From assembly GCF_001672915.1 (NCBI RefSeq), contig NZ_LZKR01000104.1:1-32011 (forward strand): 32,011 nucleotides of DNA, read 5' to 3'. Below the pieces are notes generated by a model. The model was given only the letters and a program-made list of their open reading frames with translations, did not search any database and was not told where the DNA came from. Positions 1 to 7,123 of this stretch are shown here, in pieces. Both the position numbers and the translations under genes were made by a program. Source of the DNA: Mycobacterium sp. 1245805.9. Its GTDB lineage: Bacteria > Actinomycetota > Actinomycetes > Mycobacteriales > Mycobacteriaceae. Each line of letters starts with the position of its first letter. Positions within the stretch are counted from its first letter, which is position 1.

Positions 1-333
1 CCCCGGGTTGGCGATGATGTTCATCCGCAGCCCGGGCCGCAGGTCGTCATACTGGCCGTCCAGGAAGCCGCGGCCCCGGTAGAACACGTTGTTCATGCCC
101 ATGATGGACGCGGCCCCGAGTGCCGCCTGGTACGCCTCGGCCGACAGGTAGTCGCCCGCCTCGGCGCCAATCTCGGCCAGCACCTGCGTGTTTCGCGTGG
201 CCGCGGCGCTGGCCAGCAGCGTGCCCCACAGCTGCTCCTCGGTCAGCACCGTGCTGCGGGTGATCGAGCCCAGGTTGAGCTTGAGGTCCTTGGCGTACTC
301 GGGCAGCGCGGCCTTGAGGTTCTCGATGCTCAT
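1..333 (-). CDS. ahpD: Alkyl hydroperoxide reductase AhpD, N-terminal part (cut by window start)
   Basis: AhpD links the peroxiredoxin AhpC to the dihydrolipoamide/lipoamide reducing system, acting as a thiol peroxidase and reductant in the cytoplasm. The 111 visible residues begin [21 protein letters not shown] and include the stretch [20 protein letters not shown] and the [10 protein letters not shown] segment, which I recognise from mycobacterial AhpD. The catalytic Glu/CxxC/His region of the family lies further downstream and is outside the window. The ATG at 333 follows the ahpC stop by 8 bases with a purine-rich AGGGGGCGAG before it, so it is translated from an ahpC-ahpD transcript. The truncation is only the window edge. 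Confidence 0.95.
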   Translation of the reverse strand, partial: MSIENLKAALPEYAKDLKLNLGSITRSTVLTEEQLWGTLLASAAATRNTQVLAEIGAEAGDYLSAEAYQAALGAASIMGMNNVFYRGRGFLDGQYDDLRPGLRMNIIANPG

Positions 334-341
334 CTCGCCCC

Positions 342-929
342 CTATGCCGATGCCTTGAGCAGCTCGCCCGCGTCGATCGTCGGGTCGCCCTTGCGCCAGT
401 TGCAGGCGCACAGCTCGTCGGATTGCAACGCATCGAGGACCCGCAGCACCTCGTCGACATTACGCCCCACGGATCCGGCCGTCGCCGAGACGAATTGGAT
501 TTCGTTATTCGGATCGACGATGAAGGTGACCCGGTCGGCGACGCCGTCGGCGTTGAGCACACCGGCGGCCAGCGAAAGCTCCCGCTTGATGTCCGAGAGC
601 ATCGGGAAGGGCAGCTTCTTGAGGTCGTCGTGCTGCGCGCGCCACTGGAAGTGCACGAACTCGCTGTCGATCGAGACGCCGAGCACCTGGGCGTCGCGGT
701 CGGAGAACTCGTCGTTGAGCTTGCCGAACGCGGCGATCTCCGTCGGGCACACGAAGGTGAAGTCCTTGGGCCAGAAGAAGATAACGCGCCACTTGCCGTC
801 GTGGTCCTCGTTGGTGATGGTGGTGAAGTAGTCGCCGGGTTGCTTCGCGTCGACCTTCGACAGGTCACCGCCGATCAGCGCGGTGAGCTCGTAGGCGGGG
901 AATTGGTCGCCGATTGTCAGCAGGGACAT
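342..929 (-). CDS. ahpC: Alkyl hydroperoxide reductase AhpC (peroxiredoxin)
   Basis: A 195-residue 2-Cys peroxiredoxin that reduces hydrogen peroxide, organic peroxides and peroxynitrite. The peroxidatic cysteine is C61 in TFVCPTE. The mycobacterial-type double resolving cysteines are C174 and C176 in ELCACNW. Length and the N-terminus [22 protein letters not shown] fit mycobacterial AhpC. The ATG at 929 has a strong TAAGGAG ribosome site (934-940 on the reverse strand). It is the first gene of an ahpC-ahpD operon and is divergent from oxyR across about 100 bases holding the control elements, so OxyR/peroxide control is expected. No missing key residue. Confidence 0.98.
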   Translation of the reverse strand: MSLLTIGDQFPAYELTALIGGDLSKVDAKQPGDYFTTITNEDHDGKWRVIFFWPKDFTFVCPTEIAAFGKLNDEFSDRDAQVLGVSIDSEFVHFQWRAQHDDLKKLPFPMLSDIKRELSLAAGVLNADGVADRVTFIVDPNNEIQFVSATAGSVGRNVDEVLRVLDALQSDELCACNWRKGDPTIDAGELLKASA

Positions 930-1003
930 ATCGCTCCTTAACTGGAATTATTCAAGATTAGCCATCTGCCACCATCTTGCCGCCCCGCCGATTTGAAGTA
1001 AAG

Positions 1004-1015
1004 GTGATATATCAC
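1004..1015. promoter_or_regulatory. Perfect 12-bp palindrome in the ahpC-oxyR intergenic region
   Basis: GTGATATATCAC is a perfect palindrome lying between the divergent ahpC and oxyR genes, 16 bases before the preferred oxyR start. It is AT-rich in a GC-rich setting. It could be part of the oxyR promoter or an operator for OxyR or another regulator such as a Fur-family protein. The palindrome is seen directly; the function is inferred from position. Confidence 0.55.
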
Positions 1016-1021
1016 ACTATA

Positions 1022-1042
1022 CTTATGGGCATGTCCGATAAG
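1022..1042. promoter_or_regulatory. Probable OxyR-binding dyad overlapping the oxyR start codon
   Basis: The half-sites CTTATGGGC and TCCGATAAG, separated by ATG, nearly match the mycobacterial OxyR site as I remember it (cTTATCggc, three bases, gccGATAAg). The dyad covers the oxyR start codons at 1025 and 1031, which fits autorepression and control of divergent ahpC. The dyad is seen; assignment to OxyR rests on remembered published work. Confidence 0.7.
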
Positions 1043-1966
1043 ACCTATCAGCCCACCGTCGCCGGCCTGCGCGCGTTCGTCGCGGTGGCCGAGAAGCAGC
1101 ATTTCAGCAGCGCCGCAACGAGTCTCGGCGTCAGCCAGTCGACACTGTCGCAGGCGCTGGCGGCGCTGGAGGCGGGACTGGGCACGCAGCTGATCGAAAG
1201 ATCGACCCGGCGTGTCTTCTTGACGACCGAGGGCACGCAACTCCTGCCCCGGGCCCAGGCCGTGGTCGAGTCCGTCGACGCGTTCAGCGCCGCCGCCGCG
1301 GGCGCCGCCGATCCGCTGCAGGCCGGCTTGCGGCTGGGACTGATTCCCACCGTGGCGCCCTACGTGCTGCCGACCGTCCTGGCCGGGCTGGCCGAGCAAC
1401 TGCCGTCGCTCACCTTGCGGGTGATCGAGGACCAAACCGAGCGGCTGCTCAGGCTGCTGCGCGAGGGCGCTCTCGACGCGGCGCTGATCGCGTTGCCGGC
1501 CGAAGCCGTGGGGATCACCGCCGTCCCGATGTATGACGAGGACTTCGTGCTCGCGCTGCCGCCGAGGCATCCGCTGTCGGGCAAGCGTCGGGTGCCCGCG
1601 ACCGCGCTGGCCGAACTGCCGCTGCTGTTGCTGGACGAGGGGCACTGCCTGCGCGACCAGGCGCTGGACGTCTGCCAGAAGGCGGGCGTGCGGGCGGAGC
1701 TGGCCAACACCCGCGCCGCGTCGCTGGCCACCGCGGTGCAATGCGTGACCGGCGGGCTGGGGGTGACCCTCATTCCGCAGAGCGCGGTGCCGGTCGAGGC
1801 CGCCCGCAGCCGGCTCGGGCTCGCGCAGTTCGCCGCGCCGCGCCCGGGGCGCCGGATCGGCCTGGTGTTTCGCTCCTCGAGCGGCCGCGACGAGTCCTAC
1901 CGGCAGCTGGCGGCGATGATCGCGAAATTAATCGGCCAGGAACACCAGGTACGCCCGGTCAAATAG
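1031..1966 (+). CDS. oxyR: OxyR, LysR-type peroxide sensor/regulator (intact)
   Basis: LysR-family activator of the peroxide response. From the ATG at 1031 it has 311 residues. An N-terminal helix-turn-helix lies around residues 8-66 ([35 protein letters not shown]), followed by a LysR substrate domain. Two cysteines nine residues apart, C206 and C215, sit in [17 protein letters not shown], the same spacing as the redox pair of E. coli OxyR. An in-frame ATG at 1025 and a longer frame from 977 exist; 1031 is preferred because [19 protein letters not shown] fits the family start. The gene is uninterrupted, unlike the degraded oxyR of the M. tuberculosis complex. It is divergent from its expected target ahpC. 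Confidence 0.95.
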   Translation: MSDKTYQPTVAGLRAFVAVAEKQHFSSAATSLGVSQSTLSQALAALEAGLGTQLIERSTRRVFLTTEGTQLLPRAQAVVESVDAFSAAAAGAADPLQAGLRLGLIPTVAPYVLPTVLAGLAEQLPSLTLRVIEDQTERLLRLLREGALDAALIALPAEAVGITAVPMYDEDFVLALPPRHPLSGKRRVPATALAELPLLLLDEGHCLRDQALDVCQKAGVRAELANTRAASLATAVQCVTGGLGVTLIPQSAVPVEAARSRLGLAQFAAPRPGRRIGLVFRSSSGRDESYRQLAAMIAKLIGQEHQVRPVK

Positions 1967-1992
1967 CCGCTCGGCGGCGGTAAGTTCGGCGC

Positions 1993-2694
1993 ATGGAAAA
2001 GGTGATCGCGGTCCTGATGCGCTCGGAGCCCGACGACGACTGGTGTGCCCGGCAACGGGGTCACGTCGCCGACGCGCTGCTGGAACTGGGGCTGTTCGGG
2101 CTGCAGGTGAACGTCCGGGACAGCGCGGTGCGTCACTCGCTGATGACGCTGACGACGATGGACCCACCGGCCGCCGCGGTGGTGAGCATGTGGACCCAGC
2201 AATGCTACGGCGACCAGATAGTGACGGCGCTCAAATTCCTCGCCCAGGAATGCGACCAGCTCGCCGCCTACCTGGTGACGGAGTCGGTTCCGCTCGCCGC
2301 GCCGCCCACCGAACCCGGTTGCCGGACAACGGGTCTGGCCAACATCGCGTTGCTGCGCCGGCCCGCACAGCTGGACCAGGCGACCTGGCTGGCCCGGTGG
2401 CAGGGCGACCACACCTCGGTGGCCATCGAGACGCAGTCGACGTTCGGCTACACCCAGAACTGGGTGGTGCGAGCCCTCACCCCGGACGCGCCGGGAATCG
2501 CGGGCATCGTCGAGGAGTTATTCCCCGAGGAAGCGATCACCGATCTGAAGGCATTCTTCGGTGCCGCCGACGACGACGACCTGCAGTACCGGCTCGGCCG
2601 GATGGTCGCCAGCACAACTGCATTCGGCGCCAACGAGAACATCGACACGGTGCCGACCAGCCGCTACGTGTTCAGGACACCATTTCGGGATTGA
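1993..2694 (+). CDS. EthD-like / dimeric alpha-beta barrel protein (Rv1874-like by position)
   Basis: A 233-residue cytoplasmic protein without signal or membrane segments. The C-terminal half, with RWQGDHTSVAIETQSTFGYTQN and the RYVFRTPF end, has the look of EthD/ferredoxin-like dimeric barrel proteins, in which such W-x-x-x-H segments recur; a second, weaker copy may form the N-terminal half. Substrate unknown. The ATG at 1993 lies 26 bases after oxyR. The next gene starts 9 bases after its stop, so the two are probably co-transcribed. I recall a protein of similar size, Rv1874, beside the PPOX gene Rv1875 in H37Rv; this is a positional inference. The function remains unassigned. Confidence 0.75.
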   Translation: MEKVIAVLMRSEPDDDWCARQRGHVADALLELGLFGLQVNVRDSAVRHSLMTLTTMDPPAAAVVSMWTQQCYGDQIVTALKFLAQECDQLAAYLVTESVPLAAPPTEPGCRTTGLANIALLRRPAQLDQATWLARWQGDHTSVAIETQSTFGYTQNWVVRALTPDAPGIAGIVEELFPEEAITDLKAFFGAADDDDLQYRLGRMVASTTAFGANENIDTVPTSRYVFRTPFRD

Positions 2695-2703
2695 GGACCG
2701 CTC

Positions 2704-3147
2704 ATGACAACACTCGACGAGGCAGTGGCGCTGGCCAAGGGAGAAAGCGGTCTGGCGGTGGTCTCGACGATTCGCGCCGACGAAACCGTGCAGGCTTCGC
2801 TGGTCAACGTCGGCCTGTTGCCGCACCCGGCCAACGGCGAGCCCGCCCTGGCGTTCACCACCTACGGCAAGGTCAAGCTCGCCAACCTGCGGGCTCGCCC
2901 GCAACTGGCGGCCACGTTCAAGAACGGCTGGCAGTGGGCGACCGTCGAGGGTCGCGCGGAGCTGGCCGGCCCGGACGACGCGCCGTCCTGGCTGAAAGAC
3001 GCCGACCAGTTGCGGCTGCTACTGCGCGAGGTCTTCACCGCCGCCGGCGGCACGCACGACGACTGGGACGAGTACGACCGGGTCATGGCCAAGGAGCGTC
3101 GCGCGGTGGTGCTGATTGCGCCGACCCGCGTGTACAGCAACGGCTGA
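2704..3147 (+). CDS. PPOX-class flavin/F420-fold oxidoreductase (Rv1875-like)
   Basis: A 147-residue split-barrel protein of the pyridoxamine-phosphate-oxidase-like superfamily; mycobacterial members commonly bind F420 or FMN and reduce or bind small ligands. Supporting segments are GLAVVSTIRADETVQASLVNVGLL (first strands), FTTYGKVKLANLRARPQLAATF (the typical K-x-x-N-L-x-x-P cofactor-binding region) and WATVEGRAELAG. It ends RRAVVLIAPTRVYSNG, as such small enzymes do. It follows the EthD-like gene by 9 bases. Size and order match Rv1875, which precedes bfrA in H37Rv. Cofactor choice cannot be decided from the sequence alone. Confidence 0.85.
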   Translation: MTTLDEAVALAKGESGLAVVSTIRADETVQASLVNVGLLPHPANGEPALAFTTYGKVKLANLRARPQLAATFKNGWQWATVEGRAELAGPDDAPSWLKDADQLRLLLREVFTAAGGTHDDWDEYDRVMAKERRAVVLIAPTRVYSNG

Positions 3148-3163
3148 ACCCGTCGCGCTCGAG

Positions 3164-3252
3164 TGTGCGCTGACGGCTTCGCGCGTGTGCCCAGGGCAGA
3201 AGTGCGGCGATTTTTCCCGCCCAGGACGCACACGCAAAGCCGTCAGTGCACA
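3164..3252. repeat. Long imperfect inverted repeat in an intergenic space
   Basis: The left arm 3164-3190 and right arm 3228-3252 are reverse complements over about 25 positions with two mismatches and a 2-base bulge; the common core is CTGACGGCTT. The 37-base loop contains a GGCGATTTTTCCCGCC segment. It fills almost the whole gap between the PPOX gene and the crotonase gene, both on the plus strand. It could be a terminator, an RNA structure or a REP/MITE-like intergenic repeat. The pairing is seen; the role is inferred. Confidence 0.75.
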
Positions 3253-3295
3253 ACCTGCGGCGGTGCCGGCGTGACCGGTGTGACAGGCTGCAGCC

Positions 3296-4045
3296 GTGAC
3301 GCTGCAGATCGACGACAAGAACCGGGTGCGCACCCTCACGCTGAACCGGCCCGACGCGCTCAACGCGTTCAACGAAGCCCTTTATGACGCGACGGCCGAC
3401 GCGTTGCTGGCGGCCGCCGACGATCCCGAGGTCGCCGTCGTGCTGCTGACCGGGGCGGGCCGCGGCTTCAGCGCGGGCACCGACCTCGCCGAGATGCAGG
3501 CGCGCATCACAGACCCCGGCTTCACGCCCGGTAAACACGGCTTCCCGGGCCTGATCGCCGCGCTGGCGGCGTTTCCCAAGCCGCTGATCTGCGCCGTCAA
3601 CGGCGTCGGCGTGGGGATCGGCGCGACCATCCTCGGGTACGCCGACCTGGCATTCATGTCGTCGACGGCGCGGCTCAAGTGCCCCTTCACCAGCCTGGGC
3701 GTGGCACCCGAGGCTGCCTCGTCCTACCTGCTACCGCAGTTGGTGGGCCGGCAGAACGCCGCGTGGCTGTTGATGTCCTCGGAATGGGTCGACGCCGACG
3801 AGGCGCTCCGGATGGGGCTGGTCTGGCGGGTCTGCGACCCGGAGGAGCTGCTGCCCGAAGCCCGCCGGCACGCGGAAGTTCTTGCGGCCCGGCCCATTTC
3901 GAGCCTGATGGCCGTCAAGCACACGATGATGGAGCCGGTCCGCCCCGAGATCGCCGCGGCCAGCGCGCGCGAGAACGCTCACTTTGCCGAACTGATGGGC
4001 GCCCAGGCCAACGCCGCGGCCCTGGCGGACTTCAACAAGCGCTAA
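3296..4045 (+). CDS. Crotonase-family enoyl-CoA isomerase-like protein
   Basis: A 249-residue enoyl-CoA hydratase/isomerase family protein acting on acyl-CoA in the cytoplasm. Oxyanion-hole segments are visible: RGFSAGTD (residues 56-63) and NGVGVGIGAT (102-111). The two hydratase glutamates are absent: the GGCE position reads GIGAT and the following PE position reads CPFTSLG. Instead PEAASSYLLPQLVG follows, with E139 placed like the catalytic acid of delta3,delta2-enoyl-CoA isomerases (human PECI has a similar TPFSHLGQSPEGCSSY, from memory). An isomerase role in unsaturated fatty-acid oxidation is therefore more likely than hydration. The start at 3296 is a GTG. Its 3' end faces the convergent bfd gene 4 bases away. 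Confidence 0.88.
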   Translation: MTLQIDDKNRVRTLTLNRPDALNAFNEALYDATADALLAAADDPEVAVVLLTGAGRGFSAGTDLAEMQARITDPGFTPGKHGFPGLIAALAAFPKPLICAVNGVGVGIGATILGYADLAFMSSTARLKCPFTSLGVAPEAASSYLLPQLVGRQNAAWLLMSSEWVDADEALRMGLVWRVCDPEELLPEARRHAEVLAARPISSLMAVKHTMMEPVRPEIAAASARENAHFAELMGAQANAAALADFNKR

Positions 4046-4049
4046 CCGG

Positions 4050-4229
4050 CTACTGGGCGGGTTCGAACTGGCGCGACGCCGCGATGATCGCGCGCAGCGT
4101 GCGCCGGCATCGCCCGCAGTCGCCGCCGGCGCCGCACGCCTCGGCAACCTCCTTGGAGGTCGAAGCGCCCCGCGCGACGACGTCGGAGACGGTCTGGTTG
4201 GTGGCCCCAACGCACAGGCACACGTACAT
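4050..4229 (-). CDS. bfd: Bacterioferritin-associated ferredoxin (BFD-like [2Fe-2S] protein)
   Basis: A 59-residue protein starting MYVCLCVGATNQTVSDVV. Bfd proteins bind a [2Fe-2S] cluster and pass electrons to bacterioferritin so that stored ferric iron is released. Four cysteines, C4 and C6 (CxC) and C38 and C41 (GGDCGRC), match the BFD pattern, and SKEVAEACGAGGDCGRCRRTL is the typical helix-turn-helix-like scaffold. It is divergent from bfrA across two IdeR boxes, which supports the pairing. Short and arginine-containing, it is easily overlooked by gene callers. The ATG at 4229 is the only sensible start. Confidence 0.93.
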   Translation of the reverse strand: MYVCLCVGATNQTVSDVVARGASTSKEVAEACGAGGDCGRCRRTLRAIIAASRQFEPAQ

Positions 4230-4277
4230 CAGCGCACCCCTCGGGCGCGGGCGTAAGCCGAGCGAGCAAGCCGCATG

Positions 4278-4296
4278 TTAGTGAAGTCTACCCTAA
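4278..4296. promoter_or_regulatory. IdeR (iron) box 1 between bfd and bfrA
   Basis: TTAGTGAAGTCTACCCTAA matches the 19-bp IdeR consensus TTAGGTTAGGCTAACCTAA at 14 of 19 positions by eye, including both outer TTAG and CCTAA ends. It abuts a second box. Bfd would be expected to be repressed under iron sufficiency and bfrA affected oppositely; direct M. tuberculosis bfrA has tandem IdeR boxes as I recall. Confidence 0.8.
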
Positions 4297-4315
4297 GTAG
4301 GTTAGCGATGCCTAA
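4297..4315. promoter_or_regulatory. IdeR (iron) box 2, abutting box 1
   Basis: GTAGGTTAGCGATGCCTAA matches the IdeR consensus at 13 of 19 positions. It contains the perfect half-sites GGTTAG and CTAACC (the latter ending at 4317) with a 6-base spacer. It directly follows box 1 with no gap, giving 19-bp centre-to-centre spacing, which would place two IdeR dimer pairs on similar faces about two helical turns apart. Confidence 0.8.
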
Positions 4316-4468
4316 CCCCGCCGCCGTGACTCAGACGACACACTGAGCACAGCCATACCTTCCTGGAAGATTCCAATCCGGCATGGCAAAGTGCTGCTAG
4401 CGCCCGGTGTTTCAGCCCAGCCCGCCGCCGCGGCGAGACGTGACAGCCCTCCGACGCTAGGAGTGACC

Positions 4469-4948
4469 ATGCAAGGTGACCCGGACGTTCTGCGCCTGCT
4501 CAACGAGCAACTCACCAGTGAACTCACCGCGATCAACCAGTACTTCCTGCATTCCAAGATGCAGGACAACTGGGGCTTCACCGAGCTGGCCGAGAAGACC
4601 CGCGAAGAGTCGTTCGACGAGATGCGGCACGCGGAGGAGATCACCGATCGCATCCTGTTGCTCGACGGTCTGCCGAACTACCAGCGCCTCTTCTCGCTGC
4701 GCGTCGGCCAGACGCTGCGCGAGCAGTTCGAGGCCGACCTGGCCATCGAATACGAGGTGATGGAGCGGCTCAAGCCCGGCATCATCATGTGCCGGGAGAA
4801 GCAGGACAGCACCAGCGCCATCCTGCTGGAGAAGATCGTGGCCGACGAGGAAAAGCACATCGACTATCTCGAGACGCAGCTGGAGTTGATGGAGAAGCTC
4901 GGCGAAGAGCTGTACTCGGCGCAGTGCGTGTCGCGGCCACCGAGCTGA
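4469..4948 (+). CDS. bfrA: Bacterioferritin BfrA (haem-binding ferritin)
   Basis: A 159-residue bacterioferritin subunit that forms a 24-mer iron-storage shell and oxidises ferrous iron at a di-iron site. All expected ligands are present: E18, E51, H54, E94, E127 and H130 for the ferroxidase centre and M52 for haem. The ATG at 4469 is chosen because MQGDPDVLRLLNEQL is the family N-terminus and AGGAG (4459-4463) lies six bases before it; an in-frame start at 4391 would add 26 low-quality residues. It is divergent from bfd with tandem IdeR boxes upstream, so iron-dependent control by IdeR is expected. Corresponds to Rv1876. Confidence 0.97.
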   Translation: MQGDPDVLRLLNEQLTSELTAINQYFLHSKMQDNWGFTELAEKTREESFDEMRHAEEITDRILLLDGLPNYQRLFSLRVGQTLREQFEADLAIEYEVMERLKPGIIMCREKQDSTSAILLEKIVADEEKHIDYLETQLELMEKLGEELYSAQCVSRPPS

Positions 4949-4983
4949 GGCCGTCGAGGCACCGCTTGGTTGCCATCGGTTAA

Positions 4984-5016
4984 CCCTGGGCACTCATAGG
5001 CATCGAGCGCCCAGGG
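4984..5016. repeat. Inverted repeat flanking the MFS gene's ribosome site
   Basis: CCCTGGGC (4984-4991) and GCCCAGGG (5009-5016) are perfect 8-base reverse complements with a 17-base loop. The right arm runs into the GGGGAAGG ribosome site for the ATG at 5027. It could be an operator or an RNA hairpin limiting translation of the transporter. Only the pairing is seen. Confidence 0.5.
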
Positions 5017-5026
5017 GAAGGCAGGC

Positions 5027-7123
5027 ATGACGAGCACGACACCGGCGGCCGTTCCGGCCCGCCAGGCTGACCAGTCCGCGCCGGGCGACGTGGCGGTCAA
5101 CCCGCAGCGACGGAATTTCATCTTCGTGGCCGTCTTGCTCGGCATGCTCATGGCGGCACTCGACCAGACGATCGTCGCGACCGCACTGCCGACGATCGTC
5201 GCCAATCTCGGTGGGGCGGGCCATCAATCGTGGGTCGTCACCAGCTACCTGCTGGCGTCGACCATCATGACCGCCCTCGTCGGCAAGTTCGGTGACCTGT
5301 TCGGCCGCAAGCGGGTGTTCCAGGCGGCCGTGGTGTTCTTCGTCGCCGGGTCGGTGCTCTGTGGGGTCTCGACCTCGATGGGCATGCTGGTCGCGGCGCG
5401 CGCGCTGCAGGGCATCGGTGGCGGCGGGCTCATGGTGACGGCCATGGCGTTGATCGGCGAGGTGATTCCGCTGCGCGATCGCGGCCGCTACCAGGGTGCG
5501 ATGGGCGCGGTGTTCGGCGTGACCACGGTGATCGGCCCGTTGCTCGGCGGGTACTTCACCGATCATCTGACGTGGCGATGGGCGTTTTGGATCAACGTGC
5601 CGATCTCGGTCGTGGTCTTCTTCGTGGCCGCGGCGGCGATCCCGGCGCTCAGCCAGCGCAGCAAGCCGGTCATCGACTACGTCGGGATCCTGTTCGTCGG
5701 CCTGGGCGCCTCGGGCCTGACGCTGGCGACCAGCTGGGGCGGCACCACATATCCGTGGGGCTCGGCGACCATCGTCGGGCTGTTCGCCGGTTCCGCCGTG
5801 GCCCTCGCGATCTTCGTCTGGGTGGAAAGCCGCGTCGCCGCGCCCATCCTGCCGACGCGCCTGTTCGCAAGCCCGGTGTTCACGGTGTGCTGCGTGCTGT
5901 CCTTCGTGGTGGGCTTCGCGATGTTGGGCGCCCTGACGTTCCTGCCCACGTACATGCAGTTCGTCGACGGCGTCTCGGCCACCACGTCGGGGCTGCGCAC
6001 GCTGCCGATGGTGGTGGGGATGCTGACCACGTCGATGGGCAGCGGCGTCCTGGTCGGCCGCACGGGCAAATACAAGGTCTTTCCCGTTGCCGGCACCGCG
6101 GTGATGGCGTTCGCGTTCTTCCTGATGTCCCGAATGGAACCGTCGACGTCGGCGTGGCTGCAGTCGCTGTTCCTGGTCGTCCTCGGCGCGGGGATCGGCA
6201 TGTGCATGCAGACGCTGGTCCTCATCGTGCAGAACACCTCGAGCTTCGACGATCTCGGCGTCGCCACCTCGGGTGTGACCTTCTTCCGGACCATCGGAAG
6301 TTCTTTCGGCGCAGCGATATTCGGCTCGCTGTTCACCAACTTCCTGCACAGCCGGATCGGCCCCGCCCTGGCCGCGAGCCGCGCGCCGGCCGCCGCGGCC
6401 GGTTCACCGGAGGCCCTGCACCGGCTGCCGCGCGACATGGCCGCTCCGATCGTGCGGGCCTACGCCGACTCGCTCACCCAGGTGTTCCTGTGGGCGGTCC
6501 CGGTCGCGCTGGTCGGCTTCGTCGTGGCGCTGTTTTTGCGCCAGGTGCCGTTGCGCGGCATCGGCAACAAGCGGGGCGACATCGGTGAGGCGTTTGCCAT
6601 GCCCACCAGCCAGACGCCCGACGAGATGCTGGAGGCCGCGGTCGGGCGCCTGTTGCGGGGCGTTCCGGGCATGCGACTGCGCAGCATCGCGATGCGACCG
6701 GATTGCCGCCTCGACGTCGCCGGGTTGTGGGGCGTCCTGCGCATCAACCGCTACGGGCAGATGTACGGGACGGCGCGGCTCACCGACATAGCCGACTACC
6801 TGCGGATCCCGTTCGAGGTGCTGGAACCAACCTTCTCCCGTCTGGTCGCCACCGGTTACGCGCGGGGCGAGGGCGACGAATTGTGGCTGACCCCGGCCGG
6901 GGCGCAGCAGGTCGAATACGTGCATTCCCTGCTGCTGGCCTGGCTGGTCGACAAGCTGGAACGCTCGCCCGGCTTCGAGGGCCGGCCCGACCGGCGACAG
7001 GTGGAGGCCGCGCTCGAACGCGTCGCGCATCGGGTTCTGGCCCAACGCGATTGGGACAGCGAGACGCCGACGGTGGCCATAACCGCGCTCGGCGAGGGGC
7101 CCGGGCGTACGATCACGCAATGA
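5027..7123 (+). CDS. DHA2-type (14-TM) MFS exporter with C-terminal winged-helix-like domain (Rv1877-like)
   Basis: A 698-residue inner-membrane drug/proton antiporter-like protein. Residues about 20-515 are the EmrB/QacA-type MFS core: LDQTIVATALPTIVANLGG in TM1, the loop GKFGDLFGRKRVF (motif A, about 86-98) and GVTTVIGPLLGGYFTD (motif C, about 164-180), with about 14 hydrophobic segments. The last 180 residues are soluble. Within them MYGTARLTDIADYLRIPFEVLEPTFSRLVATGYARGEGDELWLTPAG (about 578-625) reads like a winged-helix/MarR-type fold, followed by a helical tail. A transporter fused to a DNA-binding-like domain is unusual; I recall Rv1877 has similar length. The stop overlaps the next start by ATGA. 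The substrate is unknown; polyamines, drugs or glutamylated amines are possibilities from context. Confidence 0.92.
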   Translation: MTSTTPAAVPARQADQSAPGDVAVNPQRRNFIFVAVLLGMLMAALDQTIVATALPTIVANLGGAGHQSWVVTSYLLASTIMTALVGKFGDLFGRKRVFQAAVVFFVAGSVLCGVSTSMGMLVAARALQGIGGGGLMVTAMALIGEVIPLRDRGRYQGAMGAVFGVTTVIGPLLGGYFTDHLTWRWAFWINVPISVVVFFVAAAAIPALSQRSKPVIDYVGILFVGLGASGLTLATSWGGTTYPWGSATIVGLFAGSAVALAIFVWVESRVAAPILPTRLFASPVFTVCCVLSFVVGFAMLGALTFLPTYMQFVDGVSATTSGLRTLPMVVGMLTTSMGSGVLVGRTGKYKVFPVAGTAVMAFAFFLMSRMEPSTSAWLQSLFLVVLGAGIGMCMQTLVLIVQNTSSFDDLGVATSGVTFFRTIGSSFGAAIFGSLFTNFLHSRIGPALAASRAPAAAAGSPEALHRLPRDMAAPIVRAYADSLTQVFLWAVPVALVGFVVALFLRQVPLRGIGNKRGDIGEAFAMPTSQTPDEMLEAAVGRLLRGVPGMRLRSIAMRPDCRLDVAGLWGVLRINRYGQMYGTARLTDIADYLRIPFEVLEPTFSRLVATGYARGEGDELWLTPAGAQQVEYVHSLLLAWLVDKLERSPGFEGRPDRRQVEAALERVAHRVLAQRDWDSETPTVAITALGEGPGRTITQ

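Noticed and set aside
977..1030. Upstream extension of OxyR from 977
   Set aside because: It would translate through the divergent promoter and both dyads, and the extra residues do not fit the family N-terminus.
4994..6349. A 451-codon open frame on the minus strand opposite the MFS gene
   Set aside because: Its product is Arg/His/Asp-rich with no domain or hydrophobic pattern, and it mirrors a convincing transporter; high GC keeps antisense frames open.
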